Positions 33,539 through 42,893 of a stretch of DNA of 64,000 nt are shown piece after piece; the first letter of the stretch is position 1, and each line of letters starts with the position of its first letter. The DNA comes from Alkaliphilus peptidifermentans DSM 18978 (lineage in GTDB: Bacteria; Bacillota; Clostridia; Peptostreptococcales; Natronincolaceae), in assembly GCF_900101495.1 (NCBI RefSeq), contig NZ_FMUS01000011.1, positions 1 to 64,000 of the forward strand, read 5' to 3'. A program made the position numbers and the translations under genes. A model generated the notes under the pieces. That model ran no database searches and was not told where the DNA came from. It saw only the letters and a program-made list of their open reading frames with translations.

Positions 33539-34323
33539 TATATCACCTCCAAAGTTGCTTCTTTTCTAGCCTTAATATCAATTATATTATAGAATTTTAA
33601 ATAACCAAATATATAAATAACAGTAACAATAATCAAACCCCCAAAATGTTTATTATAGTTGCTGTAAAGGTCTATGCCTGCTATACTCATTCTAGCCAGC
33701 TTTAAAACATAGGTTGGACTCAGCACATAGGCTAAGGGCCTTATCCATATAGGTAATACTTCGATTGGAAAAAAAGCACCACATAGTATAAAGACGGGAT
33801 AATCAATGCAGTTCATCAGGACTCTAGTGTTTCTAGATATAGCCAGTAAACCCGATAGTAGCATTGCAATAAATATAAATGAAACTATACCCACCAACAT
33901 ACTTATAGAGAATAATATTGGATGCTCTATAGTAAACTTTGTTTTAAATAATAGTGTCACAACCAAAAAACTAACTACCATAGAACATACTCCTAGTATT
34001 GTATTGCCAATAACTTTACCAAGCATGATAATTCTAAATTTTGTTGGAGCACAAAAAATTACCTCCAATGCTCCCATAAATCTTTCCCTGTCTATATCAC
34101 CGGCAGAGGAAAAGCTGATTGAACTCCACATGCTTGTAATGGCTGTCCCTAGAAAGACATAGGAGATTATGTTTTCATCTGTTTCACCCATATAGATGAA
34201 ATAGAAGGTTATTGCAGCCAGTATAGGATAAGCTATAATACAGAATTTGAACATTGATCTAGAAAAGGATTGCTTCATTTGCAGTATACAGCTTGCAATA
34301 ATTACTTTAATATTATTACGCAC
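33538..34323 (-). CDS. ABC-2 type exporter permease (first subunit)
   Basis: 261 aa from GTG 34323 (V-R-N-N-I-K-V-I-I-A), chosen because GGAGGGG lies at correct distance in the end of the ATPase gene; overlap 8 bp. Six predicted helices; ERFMGALEVIFCAPTKFRII lies in the cytoplasmic coupling region, followed by the C-terminal F-P-I-E-V-L-P-I-W-I-R-P-L typical of ABC-2/DrrB-like permeases. Confidence 0.8.
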   Translation of the reverse strand: MRNNIKVIIASCILQMKQSFSRSMFKFCIIAYPILAAITFYFIYMGETDENIISYVFLGTAITSMWSSISFSSAGDIDRERFMGALEVIFCAPTKFRIIMLGKVIGNTILGVCSMVVSFLVVTLLFKTKFTIEHPILFSISMLVGIVSFIFIAMLLSGLLAISRNTRVLMNCIDYPVFILCGAFFPIEVLPIWIRPLAYVLSPTYVLKLARMSIAGIDLYSNYNKHFGGLIIVTVIYIFGYLKFYNIIDIKARKEATLEVI

Positions 34324-35290
34324 AATGGTCCCCTCCAATAATCTTGAAATAGACATCCTCTAAAGTTGCTTCTCTCATTACTATGGATTTAACCATATTG
34401 TCACTTAACTGTTGATTAACTAAGCCCATTATCTCCCTTGGATTTCTACAATCTATAACTAGTTTATGACCTAAATCATAGGAATTAGCAACTACTCTGG
34501 TGACATTCATAATACTTTTTAATTTTGAGAGTGTGTCCTCCTTCAAAGTATGAAGATCCACCTCAATTACTGATGAATCAATGTTTTCTTTTAGCTTTTC
34601 ACTGGTATTTAGGGCAAATAACTTTCCTTTATCTATAATGGCAATACGGTCACAAAGCTCATCTGCCTCCTGCATATAATGGGTGGTAAGTAAAATGGTT
34701 TTCCCCTGACTAGATAATTGTTTTATTATCTTTCTTAGTGTTCTTGCTCCTATAGGGTCCAATCCAATAGTAGGCTCGTCAAGAAATAAAATTTCAGGAT
34801 CATTTACAAGTCCTCTGGCAATCTGTAGTCTCTGCTTCATACCCTTCGAAAAGGTTTCCACCTTATAATGCGCTCGGTCCTTAAGCTCCACCATCTCTAA
34901 TAAATTTATGATTCTATCTTTTTTTATTTTTTCTGGAACTTGGTATAAGTCACAAAAGTAGGACAAATTGTCATAGGCAGAAAGCCTCCAGTATAGACTT
35001 CTCTCACCACCGAAAATAAAATTTATTTTCTTTCTCAGCTCTTTTTCCTCTCCAAAACACTTATGTCCCAAAACCAATGCTTCACCCGATGTGGGAGCCA
35101 AAAGAGTTGTCAGTATTTTAATGGTGCTGGTTTTGCCTGCACCATTAGGCCCAAGAAGACCAAAGATTTCACCCTTCTCCACTTCAAAGCTAATATCATT
35201 TATTGCATTTACTATTTTTTTCTCCTTCTTTATAATTCCTATTGTTGTTTCATAATCTCGGCGTAGATTCTTTACTATTATGGCACTCAA
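34316..35290 (-). CDS. ABC exporter ATP-binding protein
   Basis: 324 aa from TTG 35290 (L-S-A-I-I-V-K-N-L-R-R-D-Y-E) preceded by AGAGGAGGT; a longer frame from 35371 lacks a ribosome site. Walker A G-P-N-G-A-G-K-T-S (about 47-55), Q-loop region NFIFGGERSLYWRLSAYDNL, signature F-S-K-G-M-K-Q-R, Walker B ILFLDEPTIGLDP and H-loop T-T-H-Y. The Y-W-R-L-S form marks the NatA/YhaQ-like DUF4162-tailed group. Heads the exporter operon; the ArsR-family gene at 35505 is upstream on the same strand. Confidence 0.9.
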   Translation of the reverse strand: MSAIIVKNLRRDYETTIGIIKKEKKIVNAINDISFEVEKGEIFGLLGPNGAGKTSTIKILTTLLAPTSGEALVLGHKCFGEEKELRKKINFIFGGERSLYWRLSAYDNLSYFCDLYQVPEKIKKDRIINLLEMVELKDRAHYKVETFSKGMKQRLQIARGLVNDPEILFLDEPTIGLDPIGARTLRKIIKQLSSQGKTILLTTHYMQEADELCDRIAIIDKGKLFALNTSEKLKENIDSSVIEVDLHTLKEDTLSKLKSIMNVTRVVANSYDLGHKLVIDCRNPREIMGLVNQQLSDNMVKSIVMREATLEDVYFKIIGGDHCA

Positions 35291-35387
35291 ATAAATACCT
35301 CCTCTTATAATTCTATACATATCAAATTTCATAATCATCGTATCATCTTGCTTTCTATAAATCAAGAACAAAATAAATTTTTGAATA

Positions 35388-35418
35388 AAAAAAACTAGAT
35401 AAGAAATCTAGTTTTTTT
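35388..35418. terminator. Bidirectional terminator between ArsR-type gene and ABC exporter
   Basis: AAAAAAACTAGAT-AAGAA-ATCTAGTTTTTTT, perfect stem flanked by A and T runs. Confidence 0.8.
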
Positions 35419-35504
35419 ATTTATGATACTATATAGAGTATTAAATTATAAGTTTATAGTACATTAAACATTCCTATATGATAGCTTTCACTCATTGATA
35501 TAGC

Positions 35505-36476
35505 TTAGTCTTGCACAATAAAATCCTTTAAGACATCACATAAATGATTATACTCCTTTATATTTAAACTGAAGTATTTTATATTTTTATCTCGTTCTTC
35601 ATGTATTAGCCCTATAGACCTTAATTGTTCCAGGTGGTGGGACACAGTAGAGGTTCCAATTCCTATCTCTTTAGCTATCTCTTTACCAAACATAGCCTTA
35701 ACAGAAAGTTTTTGAATAATCTCAAGTCTTGTATTATCCCCTATAATTTTTAATGCATTGGCTAAACTGTTTTTATTATAATAGTTGATCTCGTCTATTG
35801 GATATACAACCATCTGGGTCTCTTTATTAAAGGTTCGCATGGGTTTATTTATATAAAAGTAGGAAGGCACAAAATAGTAGGTGGTAAAATCAAATACTCG
35901 TTTAAACTTTTTGCCCATAATGTCTTGTGCTACATTTAAAGGCACTTTAGTTTTTAGATCATTATGAACCTTAGCTATACGCTCCTCATATATATCAGTA
36001 TTTGCTATAGTTTTTATTGCCTCCTTGTTTAATACATTCAGTATATCTATTAGCTGTCGTATAAACTCATCAGTATTTTCAAAGGCAAGTCTTAAATGTT
36101 CCCAATCATGGTCAGATAGAAACTTATTCTCCTTTACTATTTCATGTATTATATCAAAGTCGTCTATTATTAGCTTAATTCTTTCCTTAGTAAATACTTC
36201 ACCACATAGAAGATATAGAAAATCAACCTTTGTATAGCTTTGAAATACTTCTTCTATATATGAAATATCATCCATACCTTCATCATACAAAAAGAATTCA
36301 AATAGCTCGCATCCACCGACTCTTAGCCCCTTAAGCATATCTAAAAAGCTATTTTGTCTTTTGCTAAATTCAAAATCCCTATAGTTTCTTGAATTTATTA
36401 TTCTATTTAATAACGCAATCAATTCAACGTAATATATTGGTTTATTTATAACTCTTAACTCAAAATCACTAGCCAT
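35505..36476 (-). CDS. Long ArsR-family winged-helix regulator
   Basis: 323 aa. C-terminal winged helix (ALKIIGDNTRLEIIQKLSVK, FGKEIAKEIGIGTSTVSHHL) with about 235 N-terminal residues of helical, unrecognised domain, the same architecture as the 359-aa protein at 4840. A terminator separates it from the downstream ABC exporter, which is its likely target. ATG 36476 follows AAAAGGTGATGG. Confidence 0.75.
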   Translation of the reverse strand: MASDFELRVINKPIYYVELIALLNRIINSRNYRDFEFSKRQNSFLDMLKGLRVGGCELFEFFLYDEGMDDISYIEEVFQSYTKVDFLYLLCGEVFTKERIKLIIDDFDIIHEIVKENKFLSDHDWEHLRLAFENTDEFIRQLIDILNVLNKEAIKTIANTDIYEERIAKVHNDLKTKVPLNVAQDIMGKKFKRVFDFTTYYFVPSYFYINKPMRTFNKETQMVVYPIDEINYYNKNSLANALKIIGDNTRLEIIQKLSVKAMFGKEIAKEIGIGTSTVSHHLEQLRSIGLIHEERDKNIKYFSLNIKEYNHLCDVLKDFIVQD

Positions 36477-36492
36477 ACCATCACCTTTTCTA

Positions 36493-36605
36493 TTATATTA
36501 CTTGAATTATACCATCTAATTTCATAGTTGTCGAATCTACTTTACCTATTTTATCCTTTGGAGTGCGGGAAATATTCATAACATCATCTCCTGCATTGGA
36601 AGAAT
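36493..36605 (-). pseudogene. M28-peptidase C-terminal remnant
   Basis: Reads S-S-N-A-G-D-D-V-M-N-I-S-R-T-P-K-D-K-I then diverges to a stop. It parallels SSNCRDVVMNISHTPKDTID in the intact M28 gene at 41160. Only the last ~35 codons remain, between the ArsR-type gene and the Fpg/Nei-like gene. Confidence 0.55.
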
Positions 36606-36637
36606 CATCGAATTATTCCTTCACAAGATAATCATCA

Positions 36638-37465
36638 TTATAAAGGCTGACAACCTTCGCAATAATAGATACTGCCTCCTAAATAGCTTTCCTTTTTCAT
36701 GGATTTGCCGCATACAGCACATGGCTTATCTAGGGTGTGCTTGCTGAGTTTTGTTTTATATCCACCAGGGCAGCCGAATAAATCCTTCTCAGTATTCCGG
36801 CCTCCTAGATTAGTCATTTCCAACAGAATACCCTTTATTGAATTGAATAAATCATCTCTATCTATACAGGACAAATCATTTATTTTTCTCTTTGGGTGAA
36901 TTTTAGCATTATACAAAATGTCCTGCAAAGTACCGTTTCCTAACCCCGGTATCCTTTGTTCTGTAGCAAGGAAGGCCTTCACACTTTGTTTTTGCACTTT
37001 AGGTTCTGATATCATCTTATTAAAATATTGCCTGTCAAACTGCATGGACAGGGGTGACGGTCGTTCCTTTGCAATCTTATAATAAACATTATCGGATTCA
37101 CCGTCCACAAAACCCCATATCCCTCCGTACATCTGGATAGAAGCACTTAGTGCCGTACAATCCTGGAATTCAATTAAAAGCTGATGTTTCACGGGACGGA
37201 CAGCACCTTCATGATGAAACCTGAGTCCTACACCATCACCTATAAGTAATACTGCTTTCTCAACCCTAATTTCAACCAATCCTCCATAACTTTTTGCTCC
37301 GTCAACTATTTTTCCTGCAAACAGGGAATGGTAATCGTGAGGGTTCCCATGGTAAAATGCAAATTTATGGGGGTGTTTATCAGCAATTGTGCTTGAAATC
37401 TTCTTCCCAACAATAATATCATTAATTTGATTAGCAATAGTTACTGCTTCGGGTAACTCAAGCAT
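36638..37465 (-). CDS. Fpg/Nei-family protein, N-terminal proline missing
   Basis: 275 aa from ATG 37465 (MLELPEAVTIANQINDIIVG), TGGAGG upstream. Fpg/Nei fold with H2TH region (IPGLGNGTLQDILYNAKIHP) and C-terminal zinc finger C-A-V-C...C-E-G-C. Classical enzymes begin P-E-L-P-E, with Pro as the Schiff-base nucleophile; here residue 2 is Leu although the E-L-P-E part is kept. Either it excises bases without the usual chemistry or it acts as a damage binder. Other key parts look intact, so this is not simple decay. Confidence 0.75.
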   Translation of the reverse strand: MLELPEAVTIANQINDIIVGKKISSTIADKHPHKFAFYHGNPHDYHSLFAGKIVDGAKSYGGLVEIRVEKAVLLIGDGVGLRFHHEGAVRPVKHQLLIEFQDCTALSASIQMYGGIWGFVDGESDNVYYKIAKERPSPLSMQFDRQYFNKMISEPKVQKQSVKAFLATEQRIPGLGNGTLQDILYNAKIHPKRKINDLSCIDRDDLFNSIKGILLEMTNLGGRNTEKDLFGCPGGYKTKLSKHTLDKPCAVCGKSMKKESYLGGSIYYCEGCQPL

Positions 37466-37589
37466 TATAACAACCTCCATTTTTTTATTTAATAGCCATT
37501 ATCACTTTTTATAGATAGCTATTTATTCAACTCCATGGATTATTGCATCCACTAATTCACCGACTCTACATAGCTATAATTTCATAAAC

Positions 37590-38246
37590 TTATCCTTTTA
37601 TTATTAGTCCAAATAGCTTTGAAAACTCCACTGCTTGCATCGGTGAAATAATTGCACCCCTAAGATCTTCGGGTCTTACACCTACTCCTTCAAAATTCGA
37701 ATCACTCAAGTCTATTCCTAACAGGCTAGTTCCCGACATTTGACTTAATCTAAAATTGCATTTTTTAAGCTCAACCTTATCAATTTTACTGTGCTGGAGA
37801 TTACTGTTTTCAAGTATACAATCTGATAGAATTACATTTTTCATATGTATATAATTCATTAGAAGAAATTTACCATTGCAATTACTCATATATACATTCT
37901 GAAGTGTAGCATCATTGAGATTTACGCCCATTAGCTTACAGTCTATAAACTCAGTTCTGTGTATTATTGCCCCAATCAAACTTGCATTTGATAAATCACA
38001 GTTTTCAAAAATTACATCAGTAAGCTCTAATGAGTCCAATATAATACCTTTAAAATCGACTTTTTGAAAGATCACCCCTTCAAAGGTTACCTTACTAGCT
38101 TTTCTTATTTGTATCGTATAGTTTGATATGCAGGCATTCTTTATAACACTCTCATCTTCAAAATCAATACCATTCATGCACTTTTTTGCAATTTCCTTTG
38201 TTAATTTTGGCTTAATAACCTTTGGTAGAACTTGTTTGTTACTCAT
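37590..38246 (-). CDS. Pentapeptide-repeat protein
   Basis: 218 aa. From about residue 50 to 195 consecutive five-residue units with central L/F and preceding A/small residue (FENCDLSNASLIGAIIHRTE; DCKLMGVNLNDATLQNVYMS) form a right-handed quadrilateral beta-helix. Resembles YjbI/McbG-type proteins; some protect gyrase, most have unknown roles. No signal peptide. Stand-alone gene. Confidence 0.8.
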   Translation of the reverse strand: MSNKQVLPKVIKPKLTKEIAKKCMNGIDFEDESVIKNACISNYTIQIRKASKVTFEGVIFQKVDFKGIILDSLELTDVIFENCDLSNASLIGAIIHRTEFIDCKLMGVNLNDATLQNVYMSNCNGKFLLMNYIHMKNVILSDCILENSNLQHSKIDKVELKKCNFRLSQMSGTSLLGIDLSDSNFEGVGVRPEDLRGAIISPMQAVEFSKLFGLIIKG

Positions 38247-38312
38247 AGAGAGGACTCCTTAACTTATTTTATAATCTTAAAAGTATACCGTCTACTTTTA
38301 TTATATTATTTT

Positions 38313-38510
38313 CTACTCCGCCATTTCCAAGGCTATATTCATCATATTGGTAAATGCATTTTGTCGTTCTTCAGAAGTTGTTACTTCTTTAGTTGCTAAA
38401 TTGTCTGACACAGTAAATTTTCCCTCCAGTATAAATTTATGTTCTGACCCTGTTACTAAAACTATGTCCTCAAGTCACTTTTAATGGTTATTCCAGTGTA
38501 ACTCTTGCTA
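38313..38510 (-). pseudogene. Gene relic, unknown family
   Basis: Two frames joined by a slip read I-T-I-K-S-D-L then D-I-V-L-V-T-G-S-E-H-K-F-I-L-E-G-K-F-T-V, ending in a helix with EERQNAFTNMMNIALEMAE-stop. Clear coding character but no start, and a frameshift. I do not recognise the family. Confidence 0.4.
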
Positions 38511-38525
38511 CTCTTTTACTTTTAT

Positions 38526-39839
38526 CTAAATTAATTCGGTATCTTCATTCAATAATATTCCTACTGTTATCATCATAAAAATACCCGCAGTTCCTATTAA
38601 TAAAGCTTGCATGGAAATAAAATCTGCCAACAATCCCCCAACAACCATACCTATGGGCATACCAGCCATCATCAAAGTTCCGAGAACAGCATCTACTCTT
38701 CCCATTAATTCATTAGGCACTTTTCTTTGAAATAAAACATTAATGGGTATATTAATCATTGCCATTAAAACTCCAATAATTAGAAATCCAATTATAAATC
38801 CATTGATCAGTACTTGATTTGTATAATATGCTGATTGAGTTAAATGGAATAAAATAGCCAATCCTATTAAAGGAATCAGTACCAAGGTCACTACTACCTT
38901 TAAAAATTTGCCCACTTTTTCCCTTTGAGGTAATGCCCCTATAAATATTGCCCCTAATATCATTCCCACTCCTAAAGCTGATTGTACATAGGATAACTGA
39001 ATGGGCTCTGTTTTTATAATTTGATTGAAGATATATGGAACAAATATAGTTAACATAGGGGCTAATGCAACATTTATAAAGAAACCGGCCCAGATTAAAA
39101 CGTATATCCACCGCTCTTTTTTTATATACAAGTAGCCTTCTTTCATTTGCTCTATTAGCTCAGTCCACCCTTTAGTCTGATTATTTTCATTAGCTTCAGT
39201 ATCTGTCTTTATTTTATCACCCTGTGGTAAGGTAATAAACATTTCAGATACACCTGATAAGATATAAGAAGCAGCTTTCAATATAAAAATTCCTTCTACT
39301 CCTATAACTGCATATAATATTCCACCTAAAATTAACCCTACAAAGTTAGCACCAGAATTTACTATGGAGTTTAAGGAATTTGCCTTAGTTAATTGTTCCT
39401 CCCTCACTATTAATGGAGTCACTGCCATTGAAGCTGGATTAAATAAGGCACTACAAACATTAATTATAATGGTTACACTAAATAATGCTACAAGAAGAAT
39501 GGTAGTAGCTACCTGTAAATAAAAGAAAACTCCTGCTATCGCTACTGCAATCCCTCTTATCAAATCCATGCCATATATAACTCTTCTACGATCCCAACGA
39601 TCTGCCAATACCCCACCAATAGGTCCCATTATAATTAGTGTGACCATTCCAATAGCCAAGTATAATGACATCAAAACACCTGTTCCTGTGAGATTTAGTA
39701 TAAACCAAGTAATTGCTAAGGTATATATAGCATCTCCTAATTGAGATACTAGCTTTCCTATAAACAATAACATAAAATTTCTATTCTTAAACAGATTTTG
39801 TGGATTTTCCAATTCTATCATTTTCATAGTTGTTTCCAT
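38526..39839 (-). CDS. MFS drug-exporter-like transporter
   Basis: 437 aa from ATG 39839 (M-E-T-T-M-K-M-I-E-L-E-N-P), preceded by GGAGGCAATT; an ATG at 39866 is possible. Twelve helices; MFS motif GGVLADRWDRRRVIYGMDLI (about 80-99); GRVDAVLGTLMMAGMPIGMV in the second half. MefA/BacI-like antiporter group. Starts 55 bp after the TetR gene on the same strand, hence a regulator-exporter pair. Confidence 0.85.
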   Translation of the reverse strand: METTMKMIELENPQNLFKNRNFMLLFIGKLVSQLGDAIYTLAITWFILNLTGTGVLMSLYLAIGMVTLIIMGPIGGVLADRWDRRRVIYGMDLIRGIAVAIAGVFFYLQVATTILLVALFSVTIIINVCSALFNPASMAVTPLIVREEQLTKANSLNSIVNSGANFVGLILGGILYAVIGVEGIFILKAASYILSGVSEMFITLPQGDKIKTDTEANENNQTKGWTELIEQMKEGYLYIKKERWIYVLIWAGFFINVALAPMLTIFVPYIFNQIIKTEPIQLSYVQSALGVGMILGAIFIGALPQREKVGKFLKVVVTLVLIPLIGLAILFHLTQSAYYTNQVLINGFIIGFLIIGVLMAMINIPINVLFQRKVPNELMGRVDAVLGTLMMAGMPIGMVVGGLLADFISMQALLIGTAGIFMMITVGILLNEDTELI

Positions 39840-39893
39840 AATTGCCTCCATATTCTTTACTTCCATTTTAAGTTATCTACAGGCTGGAAGAGT

Positions 39894-40469
39894 CTAACCC
39901 TTTAGACCCTTCGTAATAAATTCTACTAAGTAGTTCATGGTTTGGGGAAAGTACTTGCTACCGATTTCCTCCTTATGTAAATCCACAAAGGATAATGAAT
40001 CAAACAATGCCAATATTTCTTCAGAAGCTATGTCCCTACGTATTTTCCCTTCCTTCTGCCAGTTTTCAATAAGATCGAAAAAAAACTGATAAAAGATGTC
40101 TTCCTCTTCATTTGTTATAACTTCCTTATAAAGCTTTTCTATAATTTTATGGTAAGTTTCTCTATTGTACCATTCAACTAAAATGGGATTGCTTTTCATT
40201 TCTTCAAAGATCCTTAAGACTACCTCTTTGATTATTGGTGCTGGATCACCATTTAAGTCCACCAAATCAAGAATTCTTCTTTTCATCTCCATATTTTCAT
40301 CTATGAAAATCTTCATAAATAACTCTTCTTTTGATGTATAGTAATTGTAAAAGGTTCCAACCCCAATTCCAACTTTTTTTGTTATTGCAGAGATATTCGT
40401 ATCCTTAAAGCCCTGTTGACTAAATAGATCCTTTGCTACATTATAAATACATTCTTTTATATTATTCAT
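39894..40469 (-). CDS. TetR-family transcriptional regulator
   Basis: 191 aa. HTH at residues 8-48: AKDLFSQQGFKDTNISAITK, then KVGIGVGTFYNYYTSKEELF. C-terminal all-helical ligand domain is not conserved. ATG 40469 follows CGGAGGTTTACT. Likely represses itself and the MFS exporter immediately downstream. Confidence 0.85.
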   Translation of the reverse strand: MNNIKECIYNVAKDLFSQQGFKDTNISAITKKVGIGVGTFYNYYTSKEELFMKIFIDENMEMKRRILDLVDLNGDPAPIIKEVVLRIFEEMKSNPILVEWYNRETYHKIIEKLYKEVITNEEEDIFYQFFFDLIENWQKEGKIRRDIASEEILALFDSLSFVDLHKEEIGSKYFPQTMNYLVEFITKGLKG

Positions 40470-41159
40470 AGTAAACCTCCGAGAATGGATGATTTTTTGT
40501 TTATTAATAAATCATGTTCAATTTGACGCATGTTAATCATAATATACGGGGTATTTATTTTACACACTCCTTTTCTAAACCTATACTTCTTCAATTATTG
40601 ACGTTCCTCCAGAATGATCATTACATGTCCTCTGCCGATTCTCATAAATTCTTAATTCCCATTTGGTAATACTACTGGCTATGAAAAAATCTGTATTCTG
40701 TTTGCTTTTGAATTTTTTCCCATCATAATTGATCATGTTCTTCTCCATTCGTCTTCTAACAATTTGTTTTTAACCATGCAGAGAATAATCAAGATATATC
40801 TAATTTCCCTTTAGGGATATAATGCGTGAATGAATTATTTTTTATTCACTCATATAATATCATTGAACAATAATATTAGTCAATAAAAAAATACTGATTC
40901 TTTTTATTTTATATATGGAATCAGCGTTTCTTCGTTTTTACTTATTATTTCGTAAAATCTTATCCATTGCTTTTTCCTTTGCTAACTCATCTATCAGCTT
41001 ATCCAAATAGCGAATCTCCTTCATACTGTTCTTCGATGTCTTCCACTCTAACACCGCAGACCACACCTTTAATCAAAGCCCTTGAAGAGTTTAGTAGGGG
41101 AGCTTCTTCAAGGAAGGTCTCAAAGTCTGTCTGCCATTCTATTCCTTGAGATCACACTA
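40470..41159. other. Intergenic region with gene debris
   Basis: Contains a short pseudogene (40581-40736) and, at about 40935-41155 minus, a frame reading [16 protein letters not shown], then after a slip [20 protein letters not shown], probably the C-terminal end of a lost enzyme I cannot name. No intact gene. Confidence 0.4.
40581..40736 (-). pseudogene. Internally deleted small conserved protein
   Basis: ATG 40736: M-I-N-Y-D-G-K-K-F-K-S-K-Q-N-T, then a frame change to L-P-N-G and E-L-R-I-Y-E-N-R-Q-R-T-C-N-D-H-S-G-G-T-S-I-I-E-E-stop. Start and end match a ~110-aa protein family, often misannotated as an N-acetylglutamate synthase, with the middle lost. Confidence 0.5.
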
Positions 41160-42374
41160 TTAAGTGACATTACTGATAATTTCTTTTAATGCAGTAACCA
41201 AGTTCTCCAACAATACTATATCCACATTGTCTATTGTATCCTTTGGCGTATGGGAAATATTCATGACAACATCTCTGCAATTTGATGATGTAACCGCTAT
41301 GCAGGGGACACCCTTCTGAAGAAACATTGTATGATCACCTTCATACCATTCTTCTCCTTTGATTAGGGTTTTATAATTACCAATAACACTCATCACTTCC
41401 TTTGTCTCGTGATCTGACAGATTATAAAACGAAAGTGCTGATTTTGAATCCTTATGTCCGACGCCATCAATGTTGATAACTAATCTCACGTCTTCAAAAT
41501 TTCCATTGTTTTGATTGATATATAACATTTGTCCCGGTACTGCATAATAATCTTCACCATTAAAGGGAATCACTTCGATATCATAAAGCCCTTTGTATTC
41601 TCTTAGTTCTTCTGCTAAAGCCATTAATATTGCCACGCCAGTTCCATTATCCAATGCACCTGGTGTGTTTTTCTTCGTATCTATGTGGGCACATAATATA
41701 ATTCTCCCTTTTCCTTCACCTTTTTTTCTTGCAATTGGATTATATGATTTGGCTGAAATTCTTTCCGCTTCGATTGACAGCTGAACTTTCTGTCCAATGA
41801 ATTTTATTAACCTTTCACCATCTACATTTTTCATATAAACCGATGGTATATCAAAATCTCCATCTTCAAATACTGGAAAAGGATAGAGTCCCCCTGATAC
41901 ACCTTCTCCATGACCAGTAATACAAACAATTGCCTTAGGCTTTTTCTCTTCTAATAAGGATATCATCTGCTTGTGCTCCTCTGGATTATAAAACACAAAG
42001 TTTTTTGGCATAATTTGTTCTTTCGTCAACTCATTAGTAATCGCCAGTATTTTACCCCAAGCATCTATTTTCTTTAATTCATCAAATGTAGATACATGCA
42101 CCAATTCTGCTCTTGCATCACAGGGTAGGGAATAGGGACTTGCAAAGGCCTGATACTCCTGGTGTCCAGCCTTTAATAGTACTTCACTACATTCCCACTC
42201 AATACAATCGAAATCATCCTTTTGCATATCATAGCCCAATGATGCCATGAAATTATAAAAGAAATCTACTGCTTCTCTATTACCATCACTTCCCACATTA
42301 CGCTGACCTATTTCCAGTGTTAGCTTTTCAAGATGCCTCCTAATAAAACCTTTACCTTTCACTGATAATCCCAT
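41160..42374 (-). CDS. M28-family metallopeptidase (aminopeptidase-like)
   Basis: 404 aa. Zinc site pattern of family M28: LCAHIDTKKNTPGALDNGTG (H-x-D and D), PFNGEDYYAVPGQ (Glu pair), INIDGVGHKD and the final ISHTPKDTID with His. A PA-like insertion spans about residues 75-200. No signal peptide. RBS GGAGGTG before ATG 42374. Two C-terminal relics of the same gene family lie at 6043 and 36493. Probably degrades peptides in the cytoplasm. Confidence 0.8.
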   Translation of the reverse strand: MGLSVKGKGFIRRHLEKLTLEIGQRNVGSDGNREAVDFFYNFMASLGYDMQKDDFDCIEWECSEVLLKAGHQEYQAFASPYSLPCDARAELVHVSTFDELKKIDAWGKILAITNELTKEQIMPKNFVFYNPEEHKQMISLLEEKKPKAIVCITGHGEGVSGGLYPFPVFEDGDFDIPSVYMKNVDGERLIKFIGQKVQLSIEAERISAKSYNPIARKKGEGKGRIILCAHIDTKKNTPGALDNGTGVAILMALAEELREYKGLYDIEVIPFNGEDYYAVPGQMLYINQNNGNFEDVRLVINIDGVGHKDSKSALSFYNLSDHETKEVMSVIGNYKTLIKGEEWYEGDHTMFLQKGVPCIAVTSSNCRDVVMNISHTPKDTIDNVDIVLLENLVTALKEIISNVT

Positions 42375-42521
42375 TATCTACACCTCCAAGTTTTGATAAA
42401 ACCATTTCCTTTCTGAATTATATCATCGCGGTAAAGGGTGGTGTATAAGTGTAGGGTTAAATAAATTATATTCTATGGGTAAAGACCGTTGATCATCCTT
42501 TCCAGAAAAATCACTTCTATA

Positions 42522-42538
42522 TTGGCATAATAATTGCA
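42522..42538 (+). promoter_or_regulatory. Sigma-54 (-24/-12) promoter
   Basis: TTGGCATAATAATTGCA: GG at 42524-42525 and GC at 42536-42537, ten bases between, close to the TTGGCAC-N5-TTGC consensus. It points right toward the chemoreceptor gene at 42894, about 345 bp away, with no intact gene between. Confidence 0.65.
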
Positions 42539-42893
42539 GCAATTTTAATAATGAGAACTATAAGGATGATGTTTTTCCATAAGGGTACATATCCTTAAGC
42601 CTCCCGCTACTGGAAATCTTGAAACTAATAGTTTAACTAAACACTTTGAAATTAGAGGGAAGTAAATTGGTATGCTGGTGATATGGACTAAATCATCAAG
42701 GAGGTGGATCTAAATCTATAAAATAAAATGAAAAACTATTCAAGTTAAAAGGCTTTATGATAATTATTTCATACTTGTTAGTCATGTCTTGGAATACATT
42801 AGTGAGATTCATGGCTAGGATATTCTAAGATTAGGAAACAAGCTGTTCTGTTCTATTGGATGTAAAGAAATTGTGAAGAAAGAGGGGAAACAC
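42539..42893 (+). other. Long leader or decayed gene before chemoreceptor
   Basis: Holds an orphan ribosome site GGAGGTGG (about 42701-42708) followed by ATG 42729 with a quick stop; the next frame reads KLFKLKGFMIIISYLLVMSW before stopping. It looks like the remains of a small membrane gene. No known riboswitch recognised. Confidence 0.35.

Noticed and set aside
40967-41149. 60-codon plus-strand ORF
   Set aside because: It is the antisense of a decayed minus-strand coding relic and has no start signal.
42539-42680. Riboswitch in the leader before the chemoreceptor
   Set aside because: Some short pairings exist, but no conserved core of a known riboswitch class could be recognised.
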